From JBCBJX01 sp038522735 (GTDB lineage Bacteria > Pseudomonadota > Alphaproteobacteria > Caulobacterales > Parvularculaceae), in assembly GCA_038522735.1 (NCBI GenBank), contig JBCBJX010000008.1, positions 1 through 57,656 of the forward strand: a DNA stretch of 57,656 nucleotides, written 5' to 3'. Below are positions 41,105-50,329 of this stretch, in pieces (within the stretch, counting starts at the first letter, position 1; the number at the start of each line of letters is the position of its first letter). Under the pieces are notes generated by a model that saw only the letters and a program-made list of their open reading frames with translations, made no database searches and was not told the origin of the DNA. Both the position numbers and the translations under genes were made by a program.

Positions 41105-42231
41105 GCGCCGCGTCGCTCCGCGGTCGAGGACAGGAACCCGGCGAGGAGGCGGTGCAGCTCCGGCTCGTCGAGGAGGAAGGCGTCGTGGCCTTTATCGCTC
41201 TCAATCTCGGCGAAGGACGCCTCCACGCCCGCGGCGTGCAGGGCACGGACGATCGCGCGGGATTCCGCTGTCGGATAAAGCCAGTCGGAGGTGAAAGAGG
41301 CGATGAAAGCGCGGGCCGTCAGCCCCGCGAACGCATCGGCGAGACGTCCGCCCGCGGCTTCCGCGAGGTCGAAATAGTCCATCGCCCGGGTGATGTAGAG
41401 ATAGGAGTTGGCGTCGAAGCGCTCGACGAAGCGCTTCCCCTGATGGCGGAGATAGCTCTCAACCTGAAAGTCCGCATCAAAACCGTAGCCGATCGCGGCG
41501 CGATCCTGCAGGGCGCGGCCGAATTTGCGATTAAGGGCGCTTTCGGAGAGGTAGGTGACATGGGCCGTCATGCGCGCGACGGCGAGGCCCTTTGCAGGGC
41601 GGACGCCCTCCTCCGCATACCGACCGCCGCGCCAGTCGGGGTCCGCCATTACGGCTTGCCGGCCGATTTCATGGAACGCGATGTTCTGCGGCGTGTGACG
41701 GGCGGCGCTTGCAATCGCCGCAACAGCGTCCATGCGGTCGCCGAACGAGGTCGCCCATTGCAGCGCCTGCATGCCCCCCATGGAGCCGCCGATAACAGCG
41801 AGGAGCCGCCCGATCCCGAGGGCGTCGAGGAGCGCCGCCTGGGCCGCGACCATGTCGGCGATGGTGATCACCGGAAAATCGAGGGCGTGAGCGCCGCCCG
41901 ACGGCCCTGCGCTCGCCGGTCCCGTTGATCCGCTGCATCCGCCAAGAACGTTGGTGCAGAGAACGAAATAGCGATCCGTGTCGATCGGCCGTCCCGGCCC
42001 GATGACAGCGGACCACCAGCCGGGCTTTTCGCCGCCCGCACGGTCGCCGACGAACTGATCCCCGGTGAGCGCATGGCAGACGAGAACGACGTTCGACCGG
42101 TCGGCGTCGAGCCGCCCGAAACTCGCATATCCGATCTCGAGGTCTTCAAGCGTCGCGCCGGAGGCGAGACGGAGCGGGCGCGGCAGGCGCAGGGTCGCGC
42201 CGTCGGGGGCGTGAAGAGCGGCGTTCGTCAT
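41101..42231 (-). CDS. metX: Homoserine O-acyltransferase MetX
   Basis: This 376-aa alpha/beta hydrolase-fold enzyme acylates homoserine in methionine synthesis. The nucleophile is in AVIGGSMGGMQALQWATSFG (Ser near residue 150), the Asp/His pair is in FTSDWLYPT and IESDKGHDAFLLDE, and LVCHALTGDQFVG builds the oxyanion hole. The family contains both acetyl and succinyl transferases; partnership with MetW is frequent among succinyl-transferring proteobacterial enzymes, so the donor is left open. It forms a two-gene operon with metW. Confidence 0.94.
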   Translation of the reverse strand: MTNAALHAPDGATLRLPRPLRLASGATLEDLEIGYASFGRLDADRSNVVLVCHALTGDQFVGDRAGGEKPGWWSAVIGPGRPIDTDRYFVLCTNVLGGCSGSTGPASAGPSGGAHALDFPVITIADMVAAQAALLDALGIGRLLAVIGGSMGGMQALQWATSFGDRMDAVAAIASAARHTPQNIAFHEIGRQAVMADPDWRGGRYAEEGVRPAKGLAVARMTAHVTYLSESALNRKFGRALQDRAAIGYGFDADFQVESYLRHQGKRFVERFDANSYLYITRAMDYFDLAEAAGGRLADAFAGLTARAFIASFTSDWLYPTAESRAIVRALHAAGVEASFAEIESDKGHDAFLLDEPELHRLLAGFLSSTAERRGA

Positions 42232-42276
42232 CGGCCGCCGAGGAAGCCGACGAACGCCCGCCCTGTCAACGCGGGC

Positions 42277-44220
42277 CTAACGCGTCACCGACATCGTGTC
42301 GAAGCCGGAGTTTGTCGCCGCGTCTACGACGTCCGCACGGTCGATGATCACCAGGGTCCCGTCAGCGTCGCCGAGGAAGCCGACGGCGTAGAGGTTCGCC
42401 TGCGGAACAAAGAGCGGGGCGCTTCTTGAGAACGTGTTTGCGTTCCCGAAATCCGAAAAATCAACGGTGAAGATCGGCGCCCCGGTTCCAATCGTCGACC
42501 CGCCGCCGGTTGCAAGAGCATTTGCGATGATGGAGCCGTCGAAGAACAGGAAATCCTGCCCGAATTCGGCGGGGCTCATGAAGTCGGCGACGCCGTTTTC
42601 GTCGACATCGCCGGCGTCCGCCGGAAAGACGGGCGCGAAGGTTCCGCCGTTCGGGGTGAGGACGACGCCGCCGGCCGAGAGGAAATCAGCGGTGACGGAT
42701 TGGGAAGGCATTGCAAGAAAGTCGTCCGCGTCGATCGCATAAAGCCGGAACTGGTCGTCGGTGAACAAAAGCGTTGGAAAGCCGTCGCTGTCATAGTCCG
42801 CAAGCAGCGAGAGGGAGCGACCGAGGCGATTGGGGTCTGACGGGCTCTCCGCCGTCGCATCGAAAGCGACGCCTTCGGCGGCTGCGAGAGCAGCAAGGTC
42901 GATGATCGTTCCGGACGCGACGTTGAGCGCCTCGCTCCGGATGAGGTAGACGGCACCGCGGGCGTTCACGAAGTCGAACTCGTCCTCGACGGCGCCGTAC
43001 TCCGGATGGGCGATGAGGTATTCGGGCCGTCCGTCGCCCGTCATATCCGGAAGCGCTTTGACGAAGACTTCGCCGCGGGTTCCCTCCAGGTCATCCGGGT
43101 AGATCAGTTCGATGTCGAGGCCGGTCGAGGTGATGGTCGCGGCGGACGCGCCGCCGGTCTCGCCGAAGACGATCCCGAACTTCTGGCGGTAAAACGGCTC
43201 CCCGCCGGACGAGGGGAGAACATTTTCGCGGATGAAGTGGGCGAAGATGTCGTTCGCGCCGTCGCCGTTGACGTCGCCGATCATCCGCGCCTCGACCTGG
43301 AAGCCGAGCGCGTCGATCGTGTAGTCGATCTTCGCCAGCGCGCTCGTCTGGGTGTCCGCTGCGGGCGTCAAAAGCGGCTGAGAGGCGGCGTTCTGGGCGC
43401 GGAAAAGCGTCAGCTGTTTGGGCGCTGACTCCGAAACAAGGACGTCCGCCCCGGACGCGGAAGCTTCGGCCGTAAGGAGATTGTATCGCCGGAAGCCGGG
43501 CGGCGCCGAGAAGAGATCGCCGCTCGCGAAATCGAGCGGGATCTGGACGAACGACCCGACGTTTGAACCCGCGCCGATATTCGTGGGGCCGACAAGGCCA
43601 TCCGCGTACGTGTTGCTCGCAATCACGTAGTTTGAGCGTTCGCCTGCATTCGAGACGATGGAAACCGCGATTTCCGGCAGACCGTCATTGGTGATGTCTG
43701 CGGCGGGCGTCGCGCGTTCGCCGAAACTCTGGCCGGAAAACTCGCCCGAGAACGACTTCGCCTGCACCACGACGGGTTCGGAAACGTCGGTCACGGTGAT
43801 GGAGACGGGCCGCGAGATCGTCTGTGCGTTGTACTGAACGGATAGGGTGAAGTCGTAGACGTTGTTTCCGTTCGCGTCGATGGGCGCTTCGAAGTCGAAG
43901 CCCTGCAGGGTTTCCAGCTCGAGCGTGACGTTCACGCGCGTCGCGCTGACGCTCGTCACCAGGATGTTGACGCGGAAAAATGCTGCATCCGGACCTGTCA
44001 GCCCGGCCCCGGAGATGGTGTCCGACGGCGACGCGAAAATGAATGGGAACGTCGTGATGTTCCGGAAAACCGGGCCCGAGTTCTCGGCGACGCTGGTGGC
44101 GAACGAGGTGGGAATCTGAGACTCAGCAGACGGAGTGGAGCCGCCGTCGGACCCGCCGCCGCCGCAAGACGCAAGCACGACGGACGCCGTTAATGCGGCG
44201 ATCTTGAAAAGCGATTTCAT
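42277..44220 (-). CDS. FG-GAP repeat lipoprotein with a cadherin-like N-terminal region
   Basis: This 647-aa surface lipoprotein begins with a clear lipobox (MKSLFKIAALTASVVLASCG, C19) and a glycine/serine linker. Residues 35-140 resemble a cadherin/Ig-like fold (AENSGPVFRNITTFPF, GPDAAFFRVNILV). The rest contains at least five calcium-binding FG-GAP units of the DxNxDGxxD type: DITNDGLPEIA, DVNGDGANDIF, DMTGDGRPEYLI, DYDSDGFPTLLF and DVDENGVADFM, as in integrin beta propellers. Seven blades are expected. It is probably an outer-surface binding or adhesion protein. A TTG four codons upstream is a less likely start. Confidence 0.85.
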   Translation of the reverse strand: MKSLFKIAALTASVVLASCGGGGSDGGSTPSAESQIPTSFATSVAENSGPVFRNITTFPFIFASPSDTISGAGLTGPDAAFFRVNILVTSVSATRVNVTLELETLQGFDFEAPIDANGNNVYDFTLSVQYNAQTISRPVSITVTDVSEPVVVQAKSFSGEFSGQSFGERATPAADITNDGLPEIAVSIVSNAGERSNYVIASNTYADGLVGPTNIGAGSNVGSFVQIPLDFASGDLFSAPPGFRRYNLLTAEASASGADVLVSESAPKQLTLFRAQNAASQPLLTPAADTQTSALAKIDYTIDALGFQVEARMIGDVNGDGANDIFAHFIRENVLPSSGGEPFYRQKFGIVFGETGGASAATITSTGLDIELIYPDDLEGTRGEVFVKALPDMTGDGRPEYLIAHPEYGAVEDEFDFVNARGAVYLIRSEALNVASGTIIDLAALAAAEGVAFDATAESPSDPNRLGRSLSLLADYDSDGFPTLLFTDDQFRLYAIDADDFLAMPSQSVTADFLSAGGVVLTPNGGTFAPVFPADAGDVDENGVADFMSPAEFGQDFLFFDGSIIANALATGGGSTIGTGAPIFTVDFSDFGNANTFSRSAPLFVPQANLYAVGFLGDADGTLVIIDRADVVDAATNSGFDTMSVTR

Positions 44221-44297
44221 GGAAGACCCCAACCCGCTACTGACACGGATCGGACGCTAATCCGCAGCGGAACCTCAAGGCAAGCTGCGGCAGGGAG

Positions 44298-45353
44298 TCA
44301 CGCGGCGCTGAAGCTCACCATGCGTCGGCATGCGGGGTCCCACAGGTTGGCCGAGAGGGCGGCGCGGATGTCGGTCAGGGACCAGGACGTCGTCGGGAAG
44401 CGCTTCACGAGCTCGGGGATCGCGGCCATCGCTTCCGGCAGGCGATAAAACGGGATGCGCGGGGCGAGGTGGTGAATGTTGTGGTAGCCGATGTTGCCGG
44501 TCAGCCAGTGCATGAAGCGGGACATACGGAAATAGGTCGTCCCTTCGATCGCCGAGCGCCTGACGTCGCGAACCCCCGAGGGCGAGTAGGTCACCGTCGG
44601 GGCGTTGTGCTGGACGTAGATGAGGTAGATCCCGATCGCGCCCGCCACAATCATCGGGACAAAGAGGACCAGAAGCATCGCCTGCCAACCGAACGCCCAT
44701 ACGGCGCCGGCGAGCATGGCGTAATGGGCGGCGATGCTCGCGCCCGCTTTCCAGTTTTCGAGCGGGTCGGCGAGAAACGGTCTCAAGACGGAGGAATACA
44801 AAAAGGCGGAGAAATAGCCCAGGCTTATGGTGATCGGGTGCCGCGAGGCGCGGTAGACGAAGCGTTCGAAGCGCGAGGCGGACCGCCAGCGTTCGACGCT
44901 CCAGACGGGGAACTCCCCTTCGATGAGCGTGTCGCAGGCGCCCGTATCCTGATGGTGCAGGCGGTGACCTGGCGACCAGGAGGAGGGCGGTGAGAGGACG
45001 AGGGCGCCGTAAAGCTGCATCATGCGCTTCTTGATCGGGCTCTTCCGGAAGATCGCGCCATGCTCCGTGTCATGATAAATTGCGAAAGCTCTGGCGAAGA
45101 GCCCGGAAAGGAAGACGCAGACCGCGAGGCGCACGAAGAGATTGTCGACGGCGAGGCCGAGCGCGATCGCCCCTCCCATGACGGCCCACAGCTCGACGAA
45201 AGCGCGGGTCGAGCGGGCCTCGTCCTCCCGGTGGAACGGGGCGAGGCGGCGGACGATCTCCTCCTCCGCAATGTCGAAGCGGTGGGCGGGTTCGCCGATG
45301 GGTTTCGGCGCGACGGTCGGACGGGGGCGTTCGGCGAGGGCGGCGCCGGTCAT
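44298..45353 (-). CDS. Fatty acid desaturase
   Basis: This 351-aa membrane di-iron enzyme has all three histidine boxes: HDTEH at residues 94-98, HRLHH at 130-134 and HNIHH near 292. Four to five hydrophobic helices lie around them. It introduces a double bond into acyl chains and so affects membrane fluidity. Chain and position specificity cannot be read. GGAGA lies six bases before the chosen ATG; the longer in-frame reading to 45398 adds no homology. The next gene, an S9 peptidase on the same strand, ends 125 bases upstream and is unrelated. Confidence 0.9.
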   Translation of the reverse strand: MTGAALAERPRPTVAPKPIGEPAHRFDIAEEEIVRRLAPFHREDEARSTRAFVELWAVMGGAIALGLAVDNLFVRLAVCVFLSGLFARAFAIYHDTEHGAIFRKSPIKKRMMQLYGALVLSPPSSWSPGHRLHHQDTGACDTLIEGEFPVWSVERWRSASRFERFVYRASRHPITISLGYFSAFLYSSVLRPFLADPLENWKAGASIAAHYAMLAGAVWAFGWQAMLLVLFVPMIVAGAIGIYLIYVQHNAPTVTYSPSGVRDVRRSAIEGTTYFRMSRFMHWLTGNIGYHNIHHLAPRIPFYRLPEAMAAIPELVKRFPTTSWSLTDIRAALSANLWDPACRRMVSFSAA

Positions 45354-45478
45354 GGCGGTCTCCAGGGCGGGGTCGCAGGTGTCGTAACAGCGACGCAACA
45401 GAACGCGCCGAATCTCGAACGACGACGCTTAAGCCGAGGTTAGCGGGCGTCGTCGCCGCCGCAAAGCGAGGCGGGCGC

Positions 45479-47590
45479 CTATTCGCCGTCGGTTTCCGCC
45501 TCCTCCGGCTCCGGCCCCTCGACTTCTGCCTCGTCCTCCGCATTGGCGGGATCGTATTTCGCGAACCAGCCCATGATATTGTCCGTCTTCGCCATCAGCC
45601 TGCTCGGCCGGCTCGCGATGTAATGCGGCGAGCCCGGGACGCGGATGAGCGTCGTATCGATTTCGCGCAGCTTAAGGGCGGTGTAGAACTGCTCGGCCTC
45701 CCAGGTCGGAGTGCGCCAGTCCTCCTCGCCGACCATCAGAAGCGTCGGCGTCGCGACGTCCCCGACCAGCGTAATGGGCGACTTGTCGAGGAACTTCTCC
45801 GGCTCCGACCACGGCTCGGCGCGGATCCAGTGGCGCTTCACGAACGGGGCGATGTCGGCGGCGAGCGCCATGGTCATCCAGTTGATGACCGGCTTGATCG
45901 AAGCGGCCGCCGCGAAGCGGTTCGTCTTGCCGACGATCCAGGCGGTGAGGATGCCGCCGCCGGAGCCGCCGGTGACGAACAGCCGGTCCGCATCGACATA
46001 CGCGTTCTCCACCAGATGATCGACGACGCTCATCAGGTCGTCATAGTCCTCACCCGGATAATTGAGGTCGATTAGCTGGGCGAATTCCTCGCCATAGCCG
46101 GTCGAGCCGCGCGGATTGACGTAGACCGTCACATAGCCCTCCGCCACGTAGCGCTGGATTTCGGTGGCGAAAAACGGTCCGTACATGGCGAACGGGCCGC
46201 CATGGATTTCGAGGATCATCGGAAAGGACCCGTCCTTCTCGAAATCCGGCGGCAGGGCGACCCAGGCCTCGATCTCCAGATCGTCGTGGGAGGAGGGGAT
46301 CTTGATCTCCTCCAGCGTCGCCATGGCGAGATGCGGCAGGAGGTCGGCGTTCAGATCGGTCAGCACCCTGGGCGAACGGGTCCCCTGCTGGGCGGCGATT
46401 TCCGCCGGTTTGTCGGTGAAGCTCTTGGTGTAGGCGAAGGTTGGCGAGCGCTGGTCGGAGATGGAGAACGACCCCGACGCATAGGGCCGGCCGATCGACG
46501 TTCCGCCGAGGCCCTCGGCGATCGTCCGCACGCCGCCGGAGGTCGAGATTTCCACGATGTCGATGACGCCTTCGTTCTCAACGCCCGCGTAGACGGCCCG
46601 CCCGTCCGGCTTCCAGACGATCTGACCGATGGAGCGATCGAACTCGCCGGTGAGGAGGCGCTGGTTCGAGCCGTCCGCGCTCATGATGTAGAGATCTGTC
46701 TGCTGATAGGATTTCAGATCGTCGTCATAGCCGGTGTACGCGATCGTGCGGCCGTCCGGCGAAACCGCCGGTCCGCCGTCAGGGCCGTCGCGATCCGTCA
46801 GCGCGGTGCGCGAGAGGTCCGATAACTCGACGGCGTAGATCTCGCTTTCGACGAGGTCGAGCTCGCGGTCCTCCGCCTCGTTGCCGACGACAAGCAGCGT
46901 GTCCTCGTCGAGCCAGGCCGGGTTTCCGAAATCCGCCTCGCCGTCGGTGACCTGCCGCGGCGATCCGCCTTCCGCAGGCAGAACGAAGACATGCGTCGCG
47001 CCCTCTTTCAGAAAGCCTGCACCGTCGAAGCGGAAGATGACGTCGTCATAGACTTTCACGGGCGGCGACCATTCGGCGCCTTCCGGCGCTGAGGGCGGTC
47101 CGGAAAAGCTCGGCGCTTCTCCGGGTACGAACATGGTGAAAGCGATATGCCAGCCGTCGGGAGACCAGACGGCCGAGCCCGGCGCCTCCGAGAACTGGGC
47201 GAGGGAGAAGCTCTCGCCCGTATCCATGAAGCGCACGCGCAGCTCAGGCTTTCCGTCTAATGACGTTGTATAAAGGAGCCGCTCGCCGTCTGGCGACCAG
47301 CGCGCCGCAGCCGCCGAGGCGCCGCCCGTAACGAGAGGGCGGTGGTCGCCGCTCGAGACGTCGATCATCCAGAGATCGCTCCGGATACGGTCCGTCTGAC
47401 GGTCCATGGAGCGCCGGGCGTAGACGATCGTATCGCCGTCAGGCGAGATCTGCGGGTCGTCGGCGTATTCGAGGTCGAACACACGCTCCGCGGTGAAGCG
47501 CGGCTTCTCATTCGCGTCCTGAGCGAAGCCGGCGCCGGCGGCCGCGAGGCCCGCGCCGAGCGCCAGCGTGTTCAACAGCATCGATTTCAT
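45479..47590 (-). CDS. Secreted S9 family (prolyl oligopeptidase-type) peptidase
   Basis: This 703-aa protein has a signal peptide (MKSMLLNTLALGAGLAAAGA, cut after GFA), a WD40-like beta propeller over residues 40-410 (ISPDGDTIVYARRS, WSPDGERLLYTTS, VSPDGRTIAYTGYD), and a C-terminal hydrolase domain. The nucleophile is in VTGGSGGGILTAW (Ser near residue 544; GGSGGG instead of the more common GGSYGG). The aspartate is in MVGEEDWRTPTW and the histidine in VPGSPHYIASRPSR. It probably releases dipeptides or acyl-amino acids in the periplasm. The C-terminus is an acidic tail (EDEAEVEGPEPEEAETDGE). Confidence 0.92.
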   Translation of the reverse strand: MKSMLLNTLALGAGLAAAGAGFAQDANEKPRFTAERVFDLEYADDPQISPDGDTIVYARRSMDRQTDRIRSDLWMIDVSSGDHRPLVTGGASAAAARWSPDGERLLYTTSLDGKPELRVRFMDTGESFSLAQFSEAPGSAVWSPDGWHIAFTMFVPGEAPSFSGPPSAPEGAEWSPPVKVYDDVIFRFDGAGFLKEGATHVFVLPAEGGSPRQVTDGEADFGNPAWLDEDTLLVVGNEAEDRELDLVESEIYAVELSDLSRTALTDRDGPDGGPAVSPDGRTIAYTGYDDDLKSYQQTDLYIMSADGSNQRLLTGEFDRSIGQIVWKPDGRAVYAGVENEGVIDIVEISTSGGVRTIAEGLGGTSIGRPYASGSFSISDQRSPTFAYTKSFTDKPAEIAAQQGTRSPRVLTDLNADLLPHLAMATLEEIKIPSSHDDLEIEAWVALPPDFEKDGSFPMILEIHGGPFAMYGPFFATEIQRYVAEGYVTVYVNPRGSTGYGEEFAQLIDLNYPGEDYDDLMSVVDHLVENAYVDADRLFVTGGSGGGILTAWIVGKTNRFAAAASIKPVINWMTMALAADIAPFVKRHWIRAEPWSEPEKFLDKSPITLVGDVATPTLLMVGEEDWRTPTWEAEQFYTALKLREIDTTLIRVPGSPHYIASRPSRLMAKTDNIMGWFAKYDPANAEDEAEVEGPEPEEAETDGE

Positions 47591-47652
47591 ATCGTCCTCC
47601 CACGTTTGAACGGGAGGCTAGCAGGCCGAACCTCCAAAAGCGAAAGGGCCGA

Positions 47653-48219
47653 TCAGCGCCAGCGCGGCCCGTGCACCCAGGCGACGAGGCTGTAGCGCAC
47701 GCCCTGCGTCACCGGCGCCACCCGGTGGCGGACATAGCTTGGGAAGGCGATCGCCACGCCGCGCTCCCGCGCCGCGCGCGTCGGCTCCGTCGAGACGTCG
47801 AGCTCCAGGTCGCCGCCTTCATAGTCGTCGCCGTCGGACAGCTGGACGGAGATCGAGATCTTCCGGGTCTGCTCGTCGCGGCCGAAATCGGTGTGCCAGC
47901 CGTAGCCGCCCTCGGTATCGGCGTCGTAGCGGGCGATCTGCAGAGCCTGCTCGATGCCGGTGATCTCGACGCCGAAGAAGCGTTCGTTGAAGCCCGAGGC
48001 GAGCTTCAGAACGCGCTGGTAGAGCCAGCCATGGGTTTCAGGCTTCACCCAGGCGACTTTCGAACGGCGGTAGCTCGCCTCGTTGAGGCCGCCGCCAATG
48101 AGCCCGTCGCTTCCTTCCGCGTCGCAGACGGCGATCAGCGCATCCATTTCCTCCGCGGTGAGGAGGCCCGTCGCCGCGGCGATGAGTTCGAACTGGTTCG
48201 CGGCGACGCTCGGGATCAT
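47653..48219 (-). CDS. 2-oxoglutarate/Fe(II)-dependent dioxygenase
   Basis: This 188-aa enzyme shows the double-stranded beta-helix iron site H109-x-D111 (YGWHTDFGRDEQ) and H165 in SYVRHRVAPVTQGVRYSLVA, with R175 as the 2-oxoglutarate anchor. EGGDLELDV supplies a core strand. The layout matches small prolyl-4-hydroxylase-like/PiuC-related enzymes; PiuC members lie beside TonB receptors, but no such gene is near here. The substrate is unknown. AGGAG is immediately upstream of the start. Confidence 0.88.
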   Translation of the reverse strand: MIPSVAANQFELIAAATGLLTAEEMDALIAVCDAEGSDGLIGGGLNEASYRRSKVAWVKPETHGWLYQRVLKLASGFNERFFGVEITGIEQALQIARYDADTEGGYGWHTDFGRDEQTRKISISVQLSDGDDYEGGDLELDVSTEPTRAARERGVAIAFPSYVRHRVAPVTQGVRYSLVAWVHGPRWR

Positions 48220-48341
48220 GGAGGGCTCCTTCTCGCGGGCGGGACCATACCGACCGAGCGGGCGCCCGCAACGTCGGGCGCGCATTGAGGCCGCAGGCCC
48301 GGCGCGCTAGGGAGGCGCTCTTTCGCAAGGAGCGTCGACCC

Positions 48342-49424
48342 ATGCCCGCCCCCGAGCCGCGCCCCGGCGTTCTCGACATCACACCTTATAAAGGCGGCGC
48401 CTCGAAAGCAGCGGGCGCGGCGCGCGTCTATAAGCTCTCCTCAAACGAAAGCGCCCTCGGCGCGTCGCCCGCCGCTCTTGAGGCGATCCGGGCGAACGCG
48501 GAGGCGCCGGAGCGCTATCCCGATGGAAGCGCGACCGAGCTTCGAGCGGCGCTCGCGGCGCTCCACGGGCTTGAGGCGGACCGCATCGTCTGCGGCGCGG
48601 GGTCTGATGAAGTCCTGCAGCTTCTCTGCCGCGCCTATCTCGGGCCGTGCGACGCGATCGTCCAGTCCGAGCACGGATTTCTGGTCTACGCGATCGCGGC
48701 GACAGGTTGCGGCGCGCGGGTGGTCAAAGCGCCTGAACGCGATCTGACGACCGATATCGACGCGGTGCTCGCCGCCGTCGACTCCGACACGAAGATCGTG
48801 TTCGTCGCCAACCCGAACAATCCGACGGGAACGTGGATCCCTCGCGCCGACCTCCTCCGCCTGCGCGACGGGCTGCCCGACGGCGTCATCCTCGTCGTCG
48901 ACGCCGCCTATGCAGAGTACATGGACGATCCGGACTACGAGGACGGTTTCGACCTCGCCCGTAATCGCGACGACGTCGTCGTCACACGGACGTTCTCCAA
49001 GATTTACGGCCTCGGCGGCCTTCGTCTCGGCTGGGGCTATTGCCCCCCGGCGGTCGCCGACGTCCTCAACCGCATCCGCGGCCCGTTCAACGTCGCGTCC
49101 ACGGCGCTCGCGGCCGGCCTCGCGGCCCTCGGCGACCAGGCCTTCGTTGAACGAAACCGCGCCCACAACGCGGCTGAGCGGGCGCGCCTCGTCGCTGCTT
49201 TGGAGGCGCGCCAGTTCGTCGTGACGCCGAGCGCAGGCAATTTCGTGCTGGTCCGCGTTCCGGGCGACGGCCGCGCTCGGGCGCTGCATGATCGCCTCGC
49301 CGCTGGAGGCGTCCTCGTGCGCGACGTCGCCGCCTACGGACTGCCGGAGCACCTGCGCGTCTCGATCGGTTCGACGGAGGCGAACGACGCGTTCCTCGCC
49401 GCACTTGACGGATCCGCGCCGTGA
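48342..49424 (+). CDS. hisC: Histidinol-phosphate (aromatic) aminotransferase
   Basis: This 360-aa PLP enzyme has the class II/HisC hallmarks. DITPYKGGASKAAGAARVYK and LSSNESALGASPAA form the start. CGAGSDEVLQLLCRAY, FVANPNNPTGTWIPRADLLR, VDAAYAEYM and the PLP lysine loop TRTFSKIYGLGGLRLGWGY (Lys near 219) follow. Given its overlap (GTGA) with a tyrA-type dehydrogenase, it may serve in tyrosine or phenylalanine synthesis as well as histidine, as described for alphaproteobacterial HisC-like enzymes. AAGGAG lies upstream of the ATG. Confidence 0.92.
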   Translation: MPAPEPRPGVLDITPYKGGASKAAGAARVYKLSSNESALGASPAALEAIRANAEAPERYPDGSATELRAALAALHGLEADRIVCGAGSDEVLQLLCRAYLGPCDAIVQSEHGFLVYAIAATGCGARVVKAPERDLTTDIDAVLAAVDSDTKIVFVANPNNPTGTWIPRADLLRLRDGLPDGVILVVDAAYAEYMDDPDYEDGFDLARNRDDVVVTRTFSKIYGLGGLRLGWGYCPPAVADVLNRIRGPFNVASTALAAGLAALGDQAFVERNRAHNAAERARLVAALEARQFVVTPSAGNFVLVRVPGDGRARALHDRLAAGGVLVRDVAAYGLPEHLRVSIGSTEANDAFLAALDGSAP

Positions 49425-50329
49425 GCGGGACCCTCGCCATCGTCGGCGTCGGCCTCATCGGCGCGTCCGTCGCCCGCGGCGCGCGGCGCGCGGCGCTCGC
49501 AGACAAGGTTATCGGTGTCGATACAAACGCCGTTATCGCCGCCAAGGCGCTTGAAATCGGCGCTATAGACGCCGTCGCATCGCTGGAAGACGCGGCGCGC
49601 GCCGCCGACCATCTGATCGTCGCGACGCCGGTCGGGGCCGCTGCGGGCGTTCTGCAGGCGATCCCGAAGGACTGCGCGGGCCTCGTCGTCTCCGATGTCG
49701 GCTCGGTGAAGGGCGCGTTCCTCGAAGCGGGCGCCGCGCGGGCGGACCTTCGGGTCGTTCCGGCGCACCCCATTGCGGGTACGGAGCAATCAGGCCCCGA
49801 GGCGGGTTTCGCGGAGCTCTTCCACGATCGCTGGTGCGTGCTGACGCCGCTTGATCGACGAGACGCGCCTTATCTCAAGGCGGTCGAGACGGTCCGCGCC
49901 TTCTGGGCGGGACTCGGTGCGCGGGTCGAGACGATGGACGCGGCGCACCACGATCTTGCGCTCTCCGTCACCAGCCATCTGCCGCACCTCATCGCTTTCA
50001 CCCTCGTCGGCGCGGCGGACGATCTTGAGACTGTTTCGGAGGCGGAGATCGTTAAATACTCCGCAGGCGGCTTTCGCGACTTCACCCGGATCGCCGCGTC
50101 CGATCCCGTCATGTGGCGCGACGTTTTCCTCGCCAACAGGGAGGCTGTGCTGGAGACCCTCGGACGGTTTACGGAGGAACTGATCGCCCTCCAACGCGCC
50201 GTGCGCTGGGGCGACGCCGAGACGCTGGAAAACGCCTTCGCGCGCGGACGGTCGCTCCGGAAGGCGATCATCGACGCGGGTCAGGAAAGCGCGGCCCCGA
50301 ACTTCGGCCGCGACAATCGGGGCGACTAG
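49421..50329 (+). CDS. tyrA: Prephenate/arogenate dehydrogenase (TyrA-type)
   Basis: This 302-aa protein uses NAD(P) to decarboxylate prephenate or arogenate. The cofactor loop is AIVGVGLIGASVARGARR at residues 5-22. The active site is in VPAHPIAGTEQSGPEAGFAE and AAHHDLALSVTSHLPHLIAF. There is no chorismate mutase or ACT domain, so it is the minimal cyclohexadienyl dehydrogenase form. It starts at a GTG overlapping the hisC stop, and its TAG overlaps the DUF2125 stop on the other strand (CTAG). Confidence 0.93.
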   Translation: MSGTLAIVGVGLIGASVARGARRAALADKVIGVDTNAVIAAKALEIGAIDAVASLEDAARAADHLIVATPVGAAAGVLQAIPKDCAGLVVSDVGSVKGAFLEAGAARADLRVVPAHPIAGTEQSGPEAGFAELFHDRWCVLTPLDRRDAPYLKAVETVRAFWAGLGARVETMDAAHHDLALSVTSHLPHLIAFTLVGAADDLETVSEAEIVKYSAGGFRDFTRIAASDPVMWRDVFLANREAVLETLGRFTEELIALQRAVRWGDAETLENAFARGRSLRKAIIDAGQESAAPNFGRDNRGD

